DNA from: [Scytonema hofmanni] UTEX 2349
GTDB taxonomy: Bacteria > Cyanobacteriota > Cyanobacteriia > Cyanobacteriales > Nostocaceae
Length of the DNA: 64,000 nt
Direction: 5' to 3'
Assembly: GCF_000582685.1 (NCBI RefSeq)
Contig: NZ_KK073768.1
Location: 2,035,316 to 2,099,315, forward strand
Of the stretch, positions 52,429 through 62,082 are shown piece by piece. Each line of letters begins with the position of its first letter. Position 1 is the first letter of the stretch. The notes beneath the pieces are model-generated. The model was given only the letters and a program-made list of their open reading frames with translations, was not told the DNA's origin and did not search any database. The position numbers and the translations under genes were made by a program.

Positions 52429-53040
52429 TTAAAGCCCATTTTTTATGCTTTGAGCGTTCTGTAGATGTTTAGCAACAACTGGTGACATCTTAGTTGCAAA
52501 TGCTTTCAATTTAGAATCTTGTCCTTGTTTAAGATAATTTTGAAACTCCTCATAAGTTTTGGAATGAGCTTGAACCTGGCTGTCCATATATGCTCGGTTA
52601 AAATTATCATCAGAAAGCTGCTTCAGATCCATCAATAAGGATGGATTCTCTGAACTAATGTTTTCTGGTAGTTTAAAACCTTTGACCTTCGCTATTTGCA
52701 TCAGCTGTTTACTCGAATCTGTATACTCCTGAATCATTTGTCGTGCAAAGTCTCTTACTGCTGGAATTTTGGACTTTTGGAGTGCAAGATTACTTATCTT
52801 AATAACTGTCATATCATTTTGCGCCACCTTAGTGATGAATTTTTGGTCTAGAGGACTTAGTGAAGGAAGAGAATTTGTAGTTCTTGGAGGAAGTGTAGTG
52901 TTTCCAGAAGGACTATTGATTCCTGGCGTATTCTCAGCACGGATAGATTGAGCAACATTAGAGCAACTACCGATTGAAAAACCTATGAAGGCAGGAAGTA
53001 GGATGAAAGTGTTAATAAACTTTCTCTTGTGATTAAGCAT
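52429..53040 (-). CDS. DUF4142-family lipoprotein
   Basis: 203 residues. Lipoprotein signal with lipobox-like FSIGSC (Cys26), so probably an outer- or inner-membrane lipoprotein. The DUF4142 domain (about 65-200) is helical and ferritin-like: DQKFITKVAQNDMTVIKISN, ARQMIQEYTDSSKQLMQIAK, AYMDSQVQAHSKTYEEFQNY. Found across bacteria, function unknown. ATG start. Confidence 0.85.
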   Translation of the reverse strand: MLNHKRKFINTFILLPAFIGFSIGSCSNVAQSIRAENTPGINSPSGNTTLPPRTTNSLPSLSPLDQKFITKVAQNDMTVIKISNLALQKSKIPAVRDFARQMIQEYTDSSKQLMQIAKVKGFKLPENISSENPSLLMDLKQLSDDNFNRAYMDSQVQAHSKTYEEFQNYLKQGQDSKLKAFATKMSPVVAKHLQNAQSIKNGL

Positions 53041-53175
53041 ATTTACCTTAACTTTTACTATTTAATACTTTAACAATTGATTTTTCAAAGATGACCATTT
53101 AAATATCTCACATTTCGCACTCAGTAATTTAATTTTACATAAGAGTGTTCCAACAAATAAATGATCCAAAATCCG

Positions 53176-53260
53176 TCATTGCGAATGTAGCGAAGCGAAA
53201 TGAAGCAATCGCAAGATATTGGGATTGCCACGCTTCACTTCGTTGCGCTCGCAATGACAA
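53176..53260. repeat. Inverted-repeat segment (gtcattgcga ... tcgcaatgac)
   Basis: gtcattgcgaatgtagcgaa at one end and gcgctcgcaatgac at the other, with further dyads inside. Lies in the 564-bp gene-free stretch 53041-53604 beside the next element. Confidence 0.6.
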
Positions 53261-53324
53261 TTGGGCATTTTTTTACTTGGAGTACTCTAACTATAAAATG
53301 TGGGTAAATGGGTTGAAATTAATC

Positions 53325-53415
53325 AGGACTTACGCACCGGCTACATATTTCCGTCATTGCGACGCAAGGAAGCAATCTCAAAGTCTTGTTTTCTGGTAAC
53401 GAGTGCGTAAGTCCT
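53325..53415. repeat. MITE-like element (AGGACTTACGCA ends)
   Basis: 91 bp with exact terminal inverted repeats AGGACTTACGCA / TGCGTAAGTCCT, enclosing a cgtcattgcgacgcaagga segment that also begins the neighbouring repeat. MITE-like, no coding capacity. Confidence 0.7.
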
Positions 53416-53604
53416 ATTAATAATACATCTGTATCAAAATAACGGATAACAACAAAAAATGTGATTGTCTACAAGGACAGCGTGCTTTAATCAACTGTAC
53501 ATGAAACGGATTATTCAAGTATTTATGATATTGCGATCGCAATAAACTGAAACAAGCTATGAGAAAATAGATTTGAAACTTTCCAATGATGAGCAGGTGA
53601 AGCA

Positions 53605-53949
53605 ATGACAGAAATTAGGATAGAAATTGAAGGAGAGGATGCAATTGCTGCAACAAATGCCCTTTTGGAAATTCCAGGTATCTCAGGATATGCTGAAGTA
53701 CCGGAAGCACCTGAAAGAGAGGGGACACTGGCAACAGTTGCTGCAATATTTACGATTGCTGGTGTAACTGTTCAAATAGTAGAACAATTTTGTAAGTGGT
53801 ATGAAAAGTATAAAGGACAACAGCCAACAATTGAAAAGGTGGTGATTTTTTTCCCTAATGGGCAACGATTGCTTTTGATAACCGAAACAATTAATGATGA
53901 GACGAAAATAACAATTGCTAAGATAATTGATGATTATAGACAAAAATGA
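53605..53949 (+). CDS. Small protein resembling EACC1 (effector-associated constant component)
   Basis: 114 residues: a small ferredoxin-like N-terminus (MTEIRIEIEGEDAIAATNAL), LEIPGISGYAEVPEAPEREG, a hydrophobic helix (TLATVAAIFTIAGVTVQIVE) and a beta-rich tail (KVVIFFPNGQRLLLITETIN). This is the architecture I remember for EACC1, a constant component encoded beside variable NTPase effectors in conflict systems described by the Aravind group. Supporting context: the next gene on the strand, 335 bp on, encodes a CHAT-NTPase-TPR protein. Start supported by AGGTGA seven bases upstream. Identity is by eye only. Confidence 0.5.
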   Translation: MTEIRIEIEGEDAIAATNALLEIPGISGYAEVPEAPEREGTLATVAAIFTIAGVTVQIVEQFCKWYEKYKGQQPTIEKVVIFFPNGQRLLLITETINDETKITIAKIIDDYRQK

Positions 53950-53973
53950 TTGAATCTTTGTACGAGGCTGAGA

Positions 53974-54116
53974 TAGTAATCCTATTTGAGTTGTAAAAGT
54001 GGATTTTTAAGTTACTATCGCATTCCTAAATCATTCGTGAACAAGAAGTTACCCGAGTTATTCAAGAATTTGGGTAGCTTGCTTTATCAATTTTCACAAC
54101 TCATTTAGGATTGCTA
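53974..54116. repeat. MITE-like element (TAGCAATCCT ends) between the two genes
   Basis: 143 bp with inverted ends TAGTAATCCTATTTGAGTTG and (reverse) TAGCAATCCTAAATGAGTTG. It occupies much of the 335-bp spacer between the EACC1-like and CHAT genes, in which nothing else is seen. Confidence 0.65.
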
Positions 54117-54284
54117 TAGCAAAAAATAAAATGTCAAAAAAAGTCCTATAAATCTATAGATAATTACATAAATTATACAGGATGCGCTACAGATAATCTT
54201 GTCTTAATTAACCATGAATATCTGGAATCGTTAGCTCTGAATTTGAAGATATAGTTGGAGTATTCAAAGTTCTGGAGTCAGAAT

Positions 54285-57200
54285 ATGCCAATTATCCACA
54301 TTGACCTTAAGGAAGTTGTAGGTGATTATGTAACATTACGCTACTTTCTGGATGAGCCAAGTGACTATTTATCGTCGCCCCATTTTACCAAGCGAAATAT
54401 CGCTGAATTGAATCATATAGCTCAACGAGACTACTACGTTGAGCAAGTGGTAGAGTATTCCAAAACAGGACAAGACTTGTATAACTGGTTGGATGGAAGC
54501 GATCGCATTCTGGAAAATTTGTTGGACTCGCCTCAGTGGGGTGAAGTTACTGTCCTGGCGATTGCTACAGCAGAAAACCTTGCCCATCTGCCTTGGGAAT
54601 TGTTGCATGATGGTAACGAGTTTCTGGTTGAGCGTCAGGTTGTTCCAGTACGATGGGTATCATCAAAGAAGTCAAAGAAATTAACCATTCAACATCCGAA
54701 AAAAGAACGAGCATTACAAGTTTTATTTATGGCTTCGTCGCCGATAGGTGAAGAAACTTTATTAGATTATGAGGCTGAGGAAAGAGGTATTCTGGCAGCG
54801 ACGGAGACAGCAGAACGGCAAAGATCCATAGAGTTGGTTGTGGAAGAAAGCGGTTCTCTAGAAGGGTTAAATAAATTATTAAGCTCTAGAAACTTTAATT
54901 ATTTTGATATTTTACACCTAACAGGTCATACTAGTATTAAAAATGGAAAAAGATGCTTTATAGCAGAAAAGATAACGGGTGAACCTGACTATGTTAGCGC
55001 CCAAGACATAGTTAAGCAAATTAAATCCTCACAATCACAACCCCAACTAATATTTCTCTCAGCTTGTAACACTGGGAAAAAAACAGGATCTGGGACTGTA
55101 CTCTCAATGTCAGAGACTTTAATAAGATCTGGTGCTAAGGCGGTTTTAGGCTGGGGTAAAAGTGTATTAGATGAAAATGCAATTCTAGCGGCAAAAGTTT
55201 TGTATGAACAATTATCTCTGGGGAGGGAACTAACCCAAGCCGTCGCTAGTACCTATGAGGAATTGATTGAAAAGAAGGCGCGAGATTGGCATTTATTGCG
55301 TCTTTATACGGCTGGTACTTTACCAGGAGAGTTAGTTACATCCTTAGTAGGTAATTCTGTACGAACACCTGCACCACCACCATCAGTAGCCCCCGAGTTT
55401 TTAGATCCAGAGGGAAGAGTCAAAGTCGCTACCCGTGAAAGTTTTGTCGGTCGTCGTCGTCACTTGCAAAATTGCTTGCGAACATTTCAGCATTCAATCG
55501 ATAAGGTGGGAGTGTTGATTTATGGGATGGGTGGTTTGGGTAAAAGTAGTTTAGCAGCAAGGTTATGTGACAGATATTTACAGAGAGAGCGAGTTGTCTG
55601 GGTGGGAAAAGTAAATTTAGACAACTTGGCGAACGTATTAGCAGATAAGTTGGATGATCAGGAACAGCGCAATCAGCTAAAAAACTCTGGAGAGGGATTG
55701 AAGCATCGGTTGAAGCGGGTATTCGACCAGTCGTCGGGTAGAAAGAGTTTTTTGTTGGTGCTAGATGACTTTGAGAATAATTTGGAACCTCGTAATGATA
55801 ATTATGTGCTGACACCAGAAGCAGCAAGCGTTTTGAGTGCAATAGTTGAGGCAATTCAAGAGACTTACTCTAGTCACCGTATAATTATTACCTGCCGTTA
55901 TGATTTCGACTTTACTAAATCACACCATTTCTACAAACAACCGTTAGATGCACTGCGAGGAGCAGATTTACAAAAGAAGTGGAATCGTCTCCCTGCCTCA
56001 GATAATATTCAAATAGATGAGATTTTGCAGTCCCAAGTGGAAAAGCTGGCGGATGGTAATCCTCGCTTATTGGAGAAATTGCACGAGGAATTAAATAAAT
56101 CAAGTAAATTTAATCAATTAAATAAATTAAACAAATCAAATGAAAATAGTAAGAAATTAAAGGAATTACAAGTTCTTATTTACAATGAGTTGAAAGCCAA
56201 CTTGTCAGAACTGCTTGGGAAAGAGGAAGTCTTAGACAAACTACTACGCGATCAAATAGAAAAAGATTCGCTGATGCGAGACATGTTGCAACGAGGATTA
56301 GTTTTTGAGTTACCAGTACCAAAGGATGCGTTAAAGGCAGTTTGTGAAACTGTAGATGAATTAGATGAGTGCATCGATAAGGCTGTAAAATTGGGACTGT
56401 TGGAAGCTAGTTATGATTGGGAGTTGCTACGAGTACCCCGCTATTTGGGTTTAGAGAAGTTAGATGAAATCTCTTTAAATAAAAAAGCAGCAAAAGAGTT
56501 ATACGACTTATGGTATGAACAAGCAGAAACCAAAACAAAAATCTCAGAGGAAAGACTTTTAGAGATTCACCGACTAGCAAAGTTAGGGGATGAAACAGAA
56601 ATACAAGTAACAATGACAGAGATTTTGGCAACTCGCTGGAAAGATCGAAATCTCTTTCGGAAAGTAGTAGAACTATGTACAGAAACCTTAAAAGATTTGG
56701 AAAAGGTGCATTCTGATGTACCTAGTAATCAAGTAGCTAGAGTTCGGAATGTCCTAGGAAATTCAAACCTCTTGCTGGGATACTATCAAAACGCGAAAGA
56801 CCAGTACGAAAAAGCGTTAATGATGGGAGAGCAACTCGAAGAAAAGTCTCTTGACTTCGCTCAAACTCTGAATGGTTTAGGTTATCTATACATCTTGACT
56901 AAGGATTATGACAAAGCTAAACAGAGGCTTGATGAGGCATTAAATATCATAAACAGAAATACACAACAGGAACTCTTTAATAAAGTGCAAGATTGGCGTT
57001 GTCAGGAAAAACTCCCCATTAAACTAGAATGCCTAAGCTACTTAGCATATTGTTATCGTGAACAGAAAAAGTGGCAAGAGGCTCGTTTTCTATATGTTAA
57101 AGCATTGTGGATGTGTAAACGTCTCCCAACAGAGGAAAATATCACTTTAGCTGAAAGTTACCATAATCTAGCTACAGTCTACTATGAACAGGATGTTTAT

Positions 57201-57587
57201 AAAAAGGCTGAAGCTTGGTATAGAGCAGCGTTAAAGCTGAGTCAAGGATTACTAGGAGAGGAACATCTCACTACAGCTAATATTTTAAGTTCTTTAGGAA
57301 AGGTCTACTTACTTCAGAAGCGTTATGATGATGCTCGATATCAATTTAGAAAGGCTTTAAATATAAAAATTAAAATGTTAGAAACCCACATAGATATAGT
57401 ATATGATTTGAAACATTTGGGTTACACGAATGATGAATTAAAGAAGGATGAAGAAGCTTATAAATGCTATCGTCAAGCATTAGAGATGATAGAAATGCTA
57501 AGAGCAAAAAAAGATCCTTCTATAAATAACAATGACGATATGCGGAAGGTGGAGCAAGAACTCAAAAACCGGATTTCTCACTTGTGA
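54285..57587 (+). CDS. CHAT - NTPase (STAND-like) - TPR protein
   Basis: 1,100 residues from ATG 54285, with GGAG eight bases upstream. About 1-350: CHAT caspase-like protease with His in ILHLTGHTS (His215) and Cys in LIFLSACNTGKK (Cys261). About 380-560: P-loop NTPase with Walker A YGMGGLGKSSLA (414-421) and Walker B FLLVLDDFENN. A charged helical and winged-helix-like region (about 590-770) includes a low-complexity NKSSKFNQLNKLNKSNEN tract. About 830-1080: TPRs (YYQNAKDQYEKALMMGEQLE, AEAWYRAALKLSQGL). This is a sensor-switch-protease layout like caspase/STAND immune proteins. A hairpin terminator overlaps its stop codon. Confidence 0.9.
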   Translation: MPIIHIDLKEVVGDYVTLRYFLDEPSDYLSSPHFTKRNIAELNHIAQRDYYVEQVVEYSKTGQDLYNWLDGSDRILENLLDSPQWGEVTVLAIATAENLAHLPWELLHDGNEFLVERQVVPVRWVSSKKSKKLTIQHPKKERALQVLFMASSPIGEETLLDYEAEERGILAATETAERQRSIELVVEESGSLEGLNKLLSSRNFNYFDILHLTGHTSIKNGKRCFIAEKITGEPDYVSAQDIVKQIKSSQSQPQLIFLSACNTGKKTGSGTVLSMSETLIRSGAKAVLGWGKSVLDENAILAAKVLYEQLSLGRELTQAVASTYEELIEKKARDWHLLRLYTAGTLPGELVTSLVGNSVRTPAPPPSVAPEFLDPEGRVKVATRESFVGRRRHLQNCLRTFQHSIDKVGVLIYGMGGLGKSSLAARLCDRYLQRERVVWVGKVNLDNLANVLADKLDDQEQRNQLKNSGEGLKHRLKRVFDQSSGRKSFLLVLDDFENNLEPRNDNYVLTPEAASVLSAIVEAIQETYSSHRIIITCRYDFDFTKSHHFYKQPLDALRGADLQKKWNRLPASDNIQIDEILQSQVEKLADGNPRLLEKLHEELNKSSKFNQLNKLNKSNENSKKLKELQVLIYNELKANLSELLGKEEVLDKLLRDQIEKDSLMRDMLQRGLVFELPVPKDALKAVCETVDELDECIDKAVKLGLLEASYDWELLRVPRYLGLEKLDEISLNKKAAKELYDLWYEQAETKTKISEERLLEIHRLAKLGDETEIQVTMTEILATRWKDRNLFRKVVELCTETLKDLEKVHSDVPSNQVARVRNVLGNSNLLLGYYQNAKDQYEKALMMGEQLEEKSLDFAQTLNGLGYLYILTKDYDKAKQRLDEALNIINRNTQQELFNKVQDWRCQEKLPIKLECLSYLAYCYREQKKWQEARFLYVKALWMCKRLPTEENITLAESYHNLATVYYEQDVYKKAEAWYRAALKLSQGLLGEEHLTTANILSSLGKVYLLQKRYDDARYQFRKALNIKIKMLETHIDIVYDLKHLGYTNDELKKDEEAYKCYRQALEMIEMLRAKKDPSINNNDDMRKVEQELKNRISHL

Positions 57588-57607
57588 GAAATCCGGGAAA
57601 AGTTTTT
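57569..57607 (+). terminator. Intrinsic terminator overlapping the CHAT-NTPase stop codon
   Basis: Stem CCGGATTTCTCA (57569-57580), loop cttg, TGAGAAATCCGG (57585-57596), then gaaaagtttttt. The stem's second arm begins at the TGA stop itself. Confidence 0.65.
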
Positions 57608-57740
57608 TGCATAATTTAGCTAGCGGATGTCTAATAAGTGAAAAGCGCTCAGAATGAGATTCTGTCGGTAGCAAAATTTCAACAATCGACAGCTTTATGA
57701 GTGCAACAGCATACTCTTATCAATCATTATTGAATCGATA

Positions 57741-58070
57741 TCAGTTACATCTGTAATAACTATTGTCATTATCTTCACTACATCGTAGCCTCTCACAATT
57801 ACAATTCCCTCTACTATTTATACTTGTACAATAGTTGCAAATATTACTTGGTGGGTGAGGTATCTTATTATCACTACCAGAAATCAAGTTCAGTTTTAAT
57901 GGAGTTGGTTTTTGCTTAGTGTTCCTAATACAATTAGAAGCAGCATTCGCTCCTTTTTGTGTATTTTCTTTTAGAGGAAGAGCATCAGTCGCGCTAGCGC
58001 TAATCGTAGTAATACCAAGAGTTACAAAGATAGACAGCGCATCTTTTACGAGTTTTTTTCTGTTCTTCAT
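57741..58070 (-). CDS. Small secreted cysteine-rich protein
   Basis: 109 residues from ATG 58070 (MKNRKKLVKDALSIF); an ATG four codons upstream is the alternative. Signal peptide to about residue 26 (TLGITTISASA). The mature part has seven cysteines, six in the last 33 residues (NICNYCTSINSRGNCNCERLRC then YYRC), a spacing like a small disulfide-rich or metal-binding domain. I do not recognise the family. It faces the CHAT-NTPase gene convergently. Confidence 0.55.
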   Translation of the reverse strand: MKNRKKLVKDALSIFVTLGITTISASATDALPLKENTQKGANAASNCIRNTKQKPTPLKLNLISGSDNKIPHPPSNICNYCTSINSRGNCNCERLRCSEDNDNSYYRCN

Positions 58071-58311
58071 AGTCTGGCACATCCTTACTCAATTCTGAGT
58101 GGTAAATAATTTTGTGATATTAATTCTTTCCACTACAACACATAAGCTTTTCAATCAAAGCCTTAAAGCAGTACCTGTGTATACCCCCCCTGAACGATTA
58201 CAATTTTATCGGTATTTTCTCTTATTAACATAAGATCTCTCTAGATAAAGATTGAATGGGTGCATTTCAATTTTTTTTTGATTATAGCAAGAGCTTAGAC
58301 TAAAAAATTGA

Positions 58312-61300
58312 TTACATCGACAAATGTAACTGTGAACCAAGGTTTGTTTTATTGACTTCAATCCGGGCTTGGAAGGCTTCTTTGAGGTGAGGCATATGAG
58401 TTACAGTGAGGATGCAGGCAAAATCGGAGGCGATCGCATTAATCGCAGCAATCAGGCGATCGCATCCTTCGGCATCCTGTGTACCAAAACCTTCATCTAT
58501 AATCAACAATTGTAACGCCGCCCCTGCCCGTTGCGCTAATAGTTTCGCCAAAGCTAAACGAATGGCAAAGTTAATTCTAAAAGCTTCTCCACCAGAATAA
58601 GTTTCATAAGCTCGCGTTCCTCTGGCATCAGCAATTAAAATATCTAAAGTGTCTATCAGCTTGGCATTTTTCTTAGCTTTGCTACTTCTTCCCGCTTTCT
58701 GCGTCACAAATTGCACATGTAATTGATTCGCGCTCAATCGCGAAAGCAATTGATTTGTCTCTGCTTCCAGTTGAGGCAAGACATTTTCAATCATCAGTGC
58801 TTGGATGCCATTTTTACCAAAGGCTTGCGTTAATTCCTGATAAACGCGCTGTTGTCGCTTGGCTTCTTGGAGTTCTTGCTGCTGTTGCAAAAGCTGAGTT
58901 TGCAGCATTTCCAGATGGTGAGCAACTTGTTGTAAACGCCCTAATTGCCCGATTTTTTCATCAAGTTCTCGTCTGCGAGCCGCAATTTGTTGCTGTAGGG
59001 TTTCAATTTGAGCAGTTGGGTTTGCTGTTTGTTCAAGTTGGGCAACGATGCTTTCAAGTTGGCGCTCAATTGTTTGCCTTTCAGTCATTCTCGCATCTCT
59101 GGAGGCTTCTAAGTCTTGAAATCTCACTTTGAGTTGCGGATACTGCTGTTGAGCCGACAAAAGTTGTTGATAGCGCAATTCCCAAGATTGCATTTTGCGT
59201 ACAGTTGTGCGAATATTATTATGCTGATCGGAACTGTAATTAATTTCGGTAATGTGACGCTCAAGGGCGGCAATTTGGTTAGCACATTCAGAATTGGTTT
59301 GAAGAAGCTGAATTTGAACTTTCAATTCAGCAATTTGCGCTTCAATTTGTGGTTTTCGTGCCGCTATTTGCGAACTTCGCTTGGTTGCGTCTTTAATTTG
59401 CTGAAGTTTAATTTCTGCCCATCGCCAACGCTCAACTTCACTACGGGCGAGGGCGTGGTCTTGTTCGTTATAATTTAGTTGTTGAAGATATTGATTTAAT
59501 TGCTCTAATTCGAGTTGTTTTTCTGGGGCATAATCGCCAACTTCAAGCGATCGCTCTAAATGCTGTTTTTCGGCAGCAATTTGTTGTAGTTGTGCTGACG
59601 CATCAGTGGTAGACTGAAGTTGTGCTGCTAATTGTCCTCTTTGTTCGCGCAAAGCATCATAACTGGCTAATTTTTGCGCTATTTCGCGGTATTCCTGCCT
59701 GAGTACCTGAATTTCTCTATCCGAAAATGCCATTTGCTCTCGGAATACCCACAATTGCCCTTCTGTATCCTTATACTCTGCTTTGGTTTTATCTGTGACT
59801 CGATTCCAATGATGTTCATCCAAAGGACGTTCACATAACGGACAAAGGGCATTCGGATTTTGCAACATTTGCAATTTTTGATCTAATTCCCCTAAAAGTC
59901 TTTCATACTCTCGTTGCTGGGCTTGTAAGCGTTCAATAAAATGACGCCTTTCCTGTCCTTTTTCCTGCACTCTTTGCAGATAAACTCGCTTTTTCTCTAA
60001 TTCTTCAATTTGCGTTCCAACATCTATCACCGCTTGTTGCAGTTGCGGTTGGCGTCCAAAAGCGCGTTGCAGTTGATTTTCTACTTGTTGGAGTTGTTCG
60101 AGTCGCGCTACCAAACCAGCACCAACCCGATCTAACTGGGTTTGCAAAGTTGCTCGTTGTTGCAATAAGGGAGATACTTGCATTTGTAGTTGATCTAAAT
60201 GAGCAACTCGGTTACGCGCTCTTGTTAGCTGTGCTAAAGCTGCTTCAACTTCGCTTTTATTGGTGAGAGTATGTTGAATTTCTTGCTCTTGTTGCTGCAA
60301 AACCTCTAATTGAGCGATCGCTTGTTGCAGTTGCCGTTCTTGATCGTTAATTTGTTTGGTCAGTTGATGTTGTAGTTGTTGACGCTGTTGTATTCGCTGT
60401 GTATATTCTGCAAATTTAGCGCTTAAAGATTCTTCTTGAGATTGTAGCGTTTGATATTGCGCGTATCCTGCTTTTATCTCGGTTTCTTGACTTAAGATTG
60501 CTTGTAAATCTGATAGCTGACTCTTAATTGCTGACTGTTCTTGTTGCAAGCGATCGCAATCAGAACTCAGATTTTGGTATTGTTGCCTGACAAAACTCAA
60601 TTGTTCAGTCCAATTTTGACGCTGATGCTGGACAACTTGCAAACTTTGGATTTGAATATTATCAAAAGCTTGTATTTGTTGCAGTTGATTGAGTTCAACT
60701 TCTAATTCTGCTTGTTGTGCCTGGGTAGCTTCACGTTGTTGCAGTTGAGTTTTGCTCGACTCCAAAGAGCGTTCTAATTCTTCTACCTTTGCTTTGAACT
60801 GACGAGAGGATTCTTTGGCTCGTTCCTCCAATTCATCGTATTGATTTAACTTCAATAACTCTGCTAAAATCTCTTTACGTTCGTTCGGACGCTTGAGCAT
60901 AAACTCGTCCGCACGACCTTGACGCAGGTAAGCGGAGTTAATAAAAGTTTCATAATCGAGCTTAATGTGTTCTAAAATAACATCTTGAGTCGCCCTTACT
61001 CCTTTGCCAGTAAGTGCGCGAAACCCAGAAGGTGTTTCCACTTGAAATTCTAAAACACCAGTACCACCACGAGGACGAGTGCGAATAACTCGATAAATTT
61101 GCTGATTGCTTTGAAAAGTGAAATCTACTCGAACTTCTTTTGCGCCAGAATGAATTACATCATCTTCAACACCGGCGCGGCTTTGACCCCAAATAGCCCA
61201 AGTGATAGCTTCGAGAAGGGAAGATTTACCCGCACCATTGGAACCACAAATACAAGCCGTATGCAAGCCGCGAAAATCTAAGGTTGCATCACGGTAACTG

Positions 61301-61335
61301 AGAAAGTTTTTGAGGATTAGTTGTACTGGGATCAT
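58312..61335 (-). CDS. sbcC: Exonuclease SbcC subunit (Rad50-like ATPase)
   Basis: 1,007 residues. SMC-like ATPase that with SbcD degrades hairpin and palindromic DNA ends. Walker A CGSNGAGKSSLLEAI (about 31-45), long Gln-rich coiled coils (about 170-480 and 530-820), the zinc hook CPLCERPLDEHHW near residue 497, and C-terminal signature/Walker B TYSGGEAFRINFAIRLALAK and LLIIDEGFGTQDAEG. sbcD is not nearby. In a genome so rich in palindromic repeats this activity may matter. ATG start. Confidence 0.95.
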   Translation of the reverse strand: MIPVQLILKNFLSYRDATLDFRGLHTACICGSNGAGKSSLLEAITWAIWGQSRAGVEDDVIHSGAKEVRVDFTFQSNQQIYRVIRTRPRGGTGVLEFQVETPSGFRALTGKGVRATQDVILEHIKLDYETFINSAYLRQGRADEFMLKRPNERKEILAELLKLNQYDELEERAKESSRQFKAKVEELERSLESSKTQLQQREATQAQQAELEVELNQLQQIQAFDNIQIQSLQVVQHQRQNWTEQLSFVRQQYQNLSSDCDRLQQEQSAIKSQLSDLQAILSQETEIKAGYAQYQTLQSQEESLSAKFAEYTQRIQQRQQLQHQLTKQINDQERQLQQAIAQLEVLQQQEQEIQHTLTNKSEVEAALAQLTRARNRVAHLDQLQMQVSPLLQQRATLQTQLDRVGAGLVARLEQLQQVENQLQRAFGRQPQLQQAVIDVGTQIEELEKKRVYLQRVQEKGQERRHFIERLQAQQREYERLLGELDQKLQMLQNPNALCPLCERPLDEHHWNRVTDKTKAEYKDTEGQLWVFREQMAFSDREIQVLRQEYREIAQKLASYDALREQRGQLAAQLQSTTDASAQLQQIAAEKQHLERSLEVGDYAPEKQLELEQLNQYLQQLNYNEQDHALARSEVERWRWAEIKLQQIKDATKRSSQIAARKPQIEAQIAELKVQIQLLQTNSECANQIAALERHITEINYSSDQHNNIRTTVRKMQSWELRYQQLLSAQQQYPQLKVRFQDLEASRDARMTERQTIERQLESIVAQLEQTANPTAQIETLQQQIAARRRELDEKIGQLGRLQQVAHHLEMLQTQLLQQQQELQEAKRQQRVYQELTQAFGKNGIQALMIENVLPQLEAETNQLLSRLSANQLHVQFVTQKAGRSSKAKKNAKLIDTLDILIADARGTRAYETYSGGEAFRINFAIRLALAKLLAQRAGAALQLLIIDEGFGTQDAEGCDRLIAAINAIASDFACILTVTHMPHLKEAFQARIEVNKTNLGSQLHLSM

Positions 61336-61564
61336 CGAGGCTATAGCGCCACATATACTACATTTTAGAAATAACAGTACAGATGCACTTATAAATTAGT
61401 TTACCTATCTGGAAATCATGTTTCTAGTATTAAAGACATTAATTTTACAAAAATTAACAATATGATCGTCGTATTTTTCTTGTTATGCAAAAAATTTTAT
61501 TTTATTGATAAAAAATTAACCTGTCGCTGACTTTTCCTGCCAGTTAACCGAGAATAAAGCAGGG

Positions 61565-61816
61565 GTGATAAATAAGGGGGACAAGAGAAAAAACTTTACC
61601 CTACAGCCTGACTCTGCTTTAGAAGAAATCGCAGCGCAGGGATGGAGTTTAAACCCTGGACGTTATGTGGGAGTTGCGGAACGGGTAGTGGAAGATTTTG
61701 ATTTTACTGAGAGGTTGGAGGAGTTGAATGAGGAATTGGAAGTTTTGAATCTGGAAGCGAGGGAGTTAGAGGAGAGAATTGCAGAGAATGTGGCGATGCT
61801 GTTAGAACAAAGTTAG
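61565..61816 (+). pseudogene. C-terminal remnant of type I restriction-modification HsdM
   Basis: 83 residues starting at a weak GTG; IAAQGWSLNPGRYVGVAER and EDFDFTERLEELNEELEVLN match the C-terminus of type I DNA methyltransferase subunits (HsdM). The catalytic NPPF region and everything before are missing, so it is a decayed or truncated gene. It lies just before the antitoxin/PIN pair on the same strand. Confidence 0.7.
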
Positions 61817-61842
61817 ATAAAAGTTGAGTAACAGGATAAATC

Positions 61843-62082
61843 ATGAACGCTTATAAAACCTACATCACCATTGCAGATCCAAAACAGTTAGTACTATCGG
61901 ATTTACCATTTCAAGCAGGACAGAGAGTTGAGGTGATTATTTTAGCAGAGGGTAATCAAAGGGTTACTTTAGCAGCAGACTTAAAAAAGTTATTCAAAGA
62001 AATACAAGCGACACATGCAGATAATCCTTTGACTGATGAAGAGATAGCAGCAGAAATTGAAGCATATAGGCGGGGAGAATGA
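61843..62082 (+). CDS. Antitoxin-like protein, partner of PIN toxin
   Basis: 79 residues: MNAYKTYITIADPKQLVLSD, FQAGQRVEVIILAEGNQRVT (an AbrB/SpoVT-like beta hairpin pattern) and a helical C-terminus (LFKEIQATHADNPLTDEEIA). The downstream PIN gene starts at 62079 within its stop codon (ATGA, 4-base overlap), typical of antitoxin-toxin operons. Confidence 0.8.
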   Translation: MNAYKTYITIADPKQLVLSDLPFQAGQRVEVIILAEGNQRVTLAADLKKLFKEIQATHADNPLTDEEIAAEIEAYRRGE

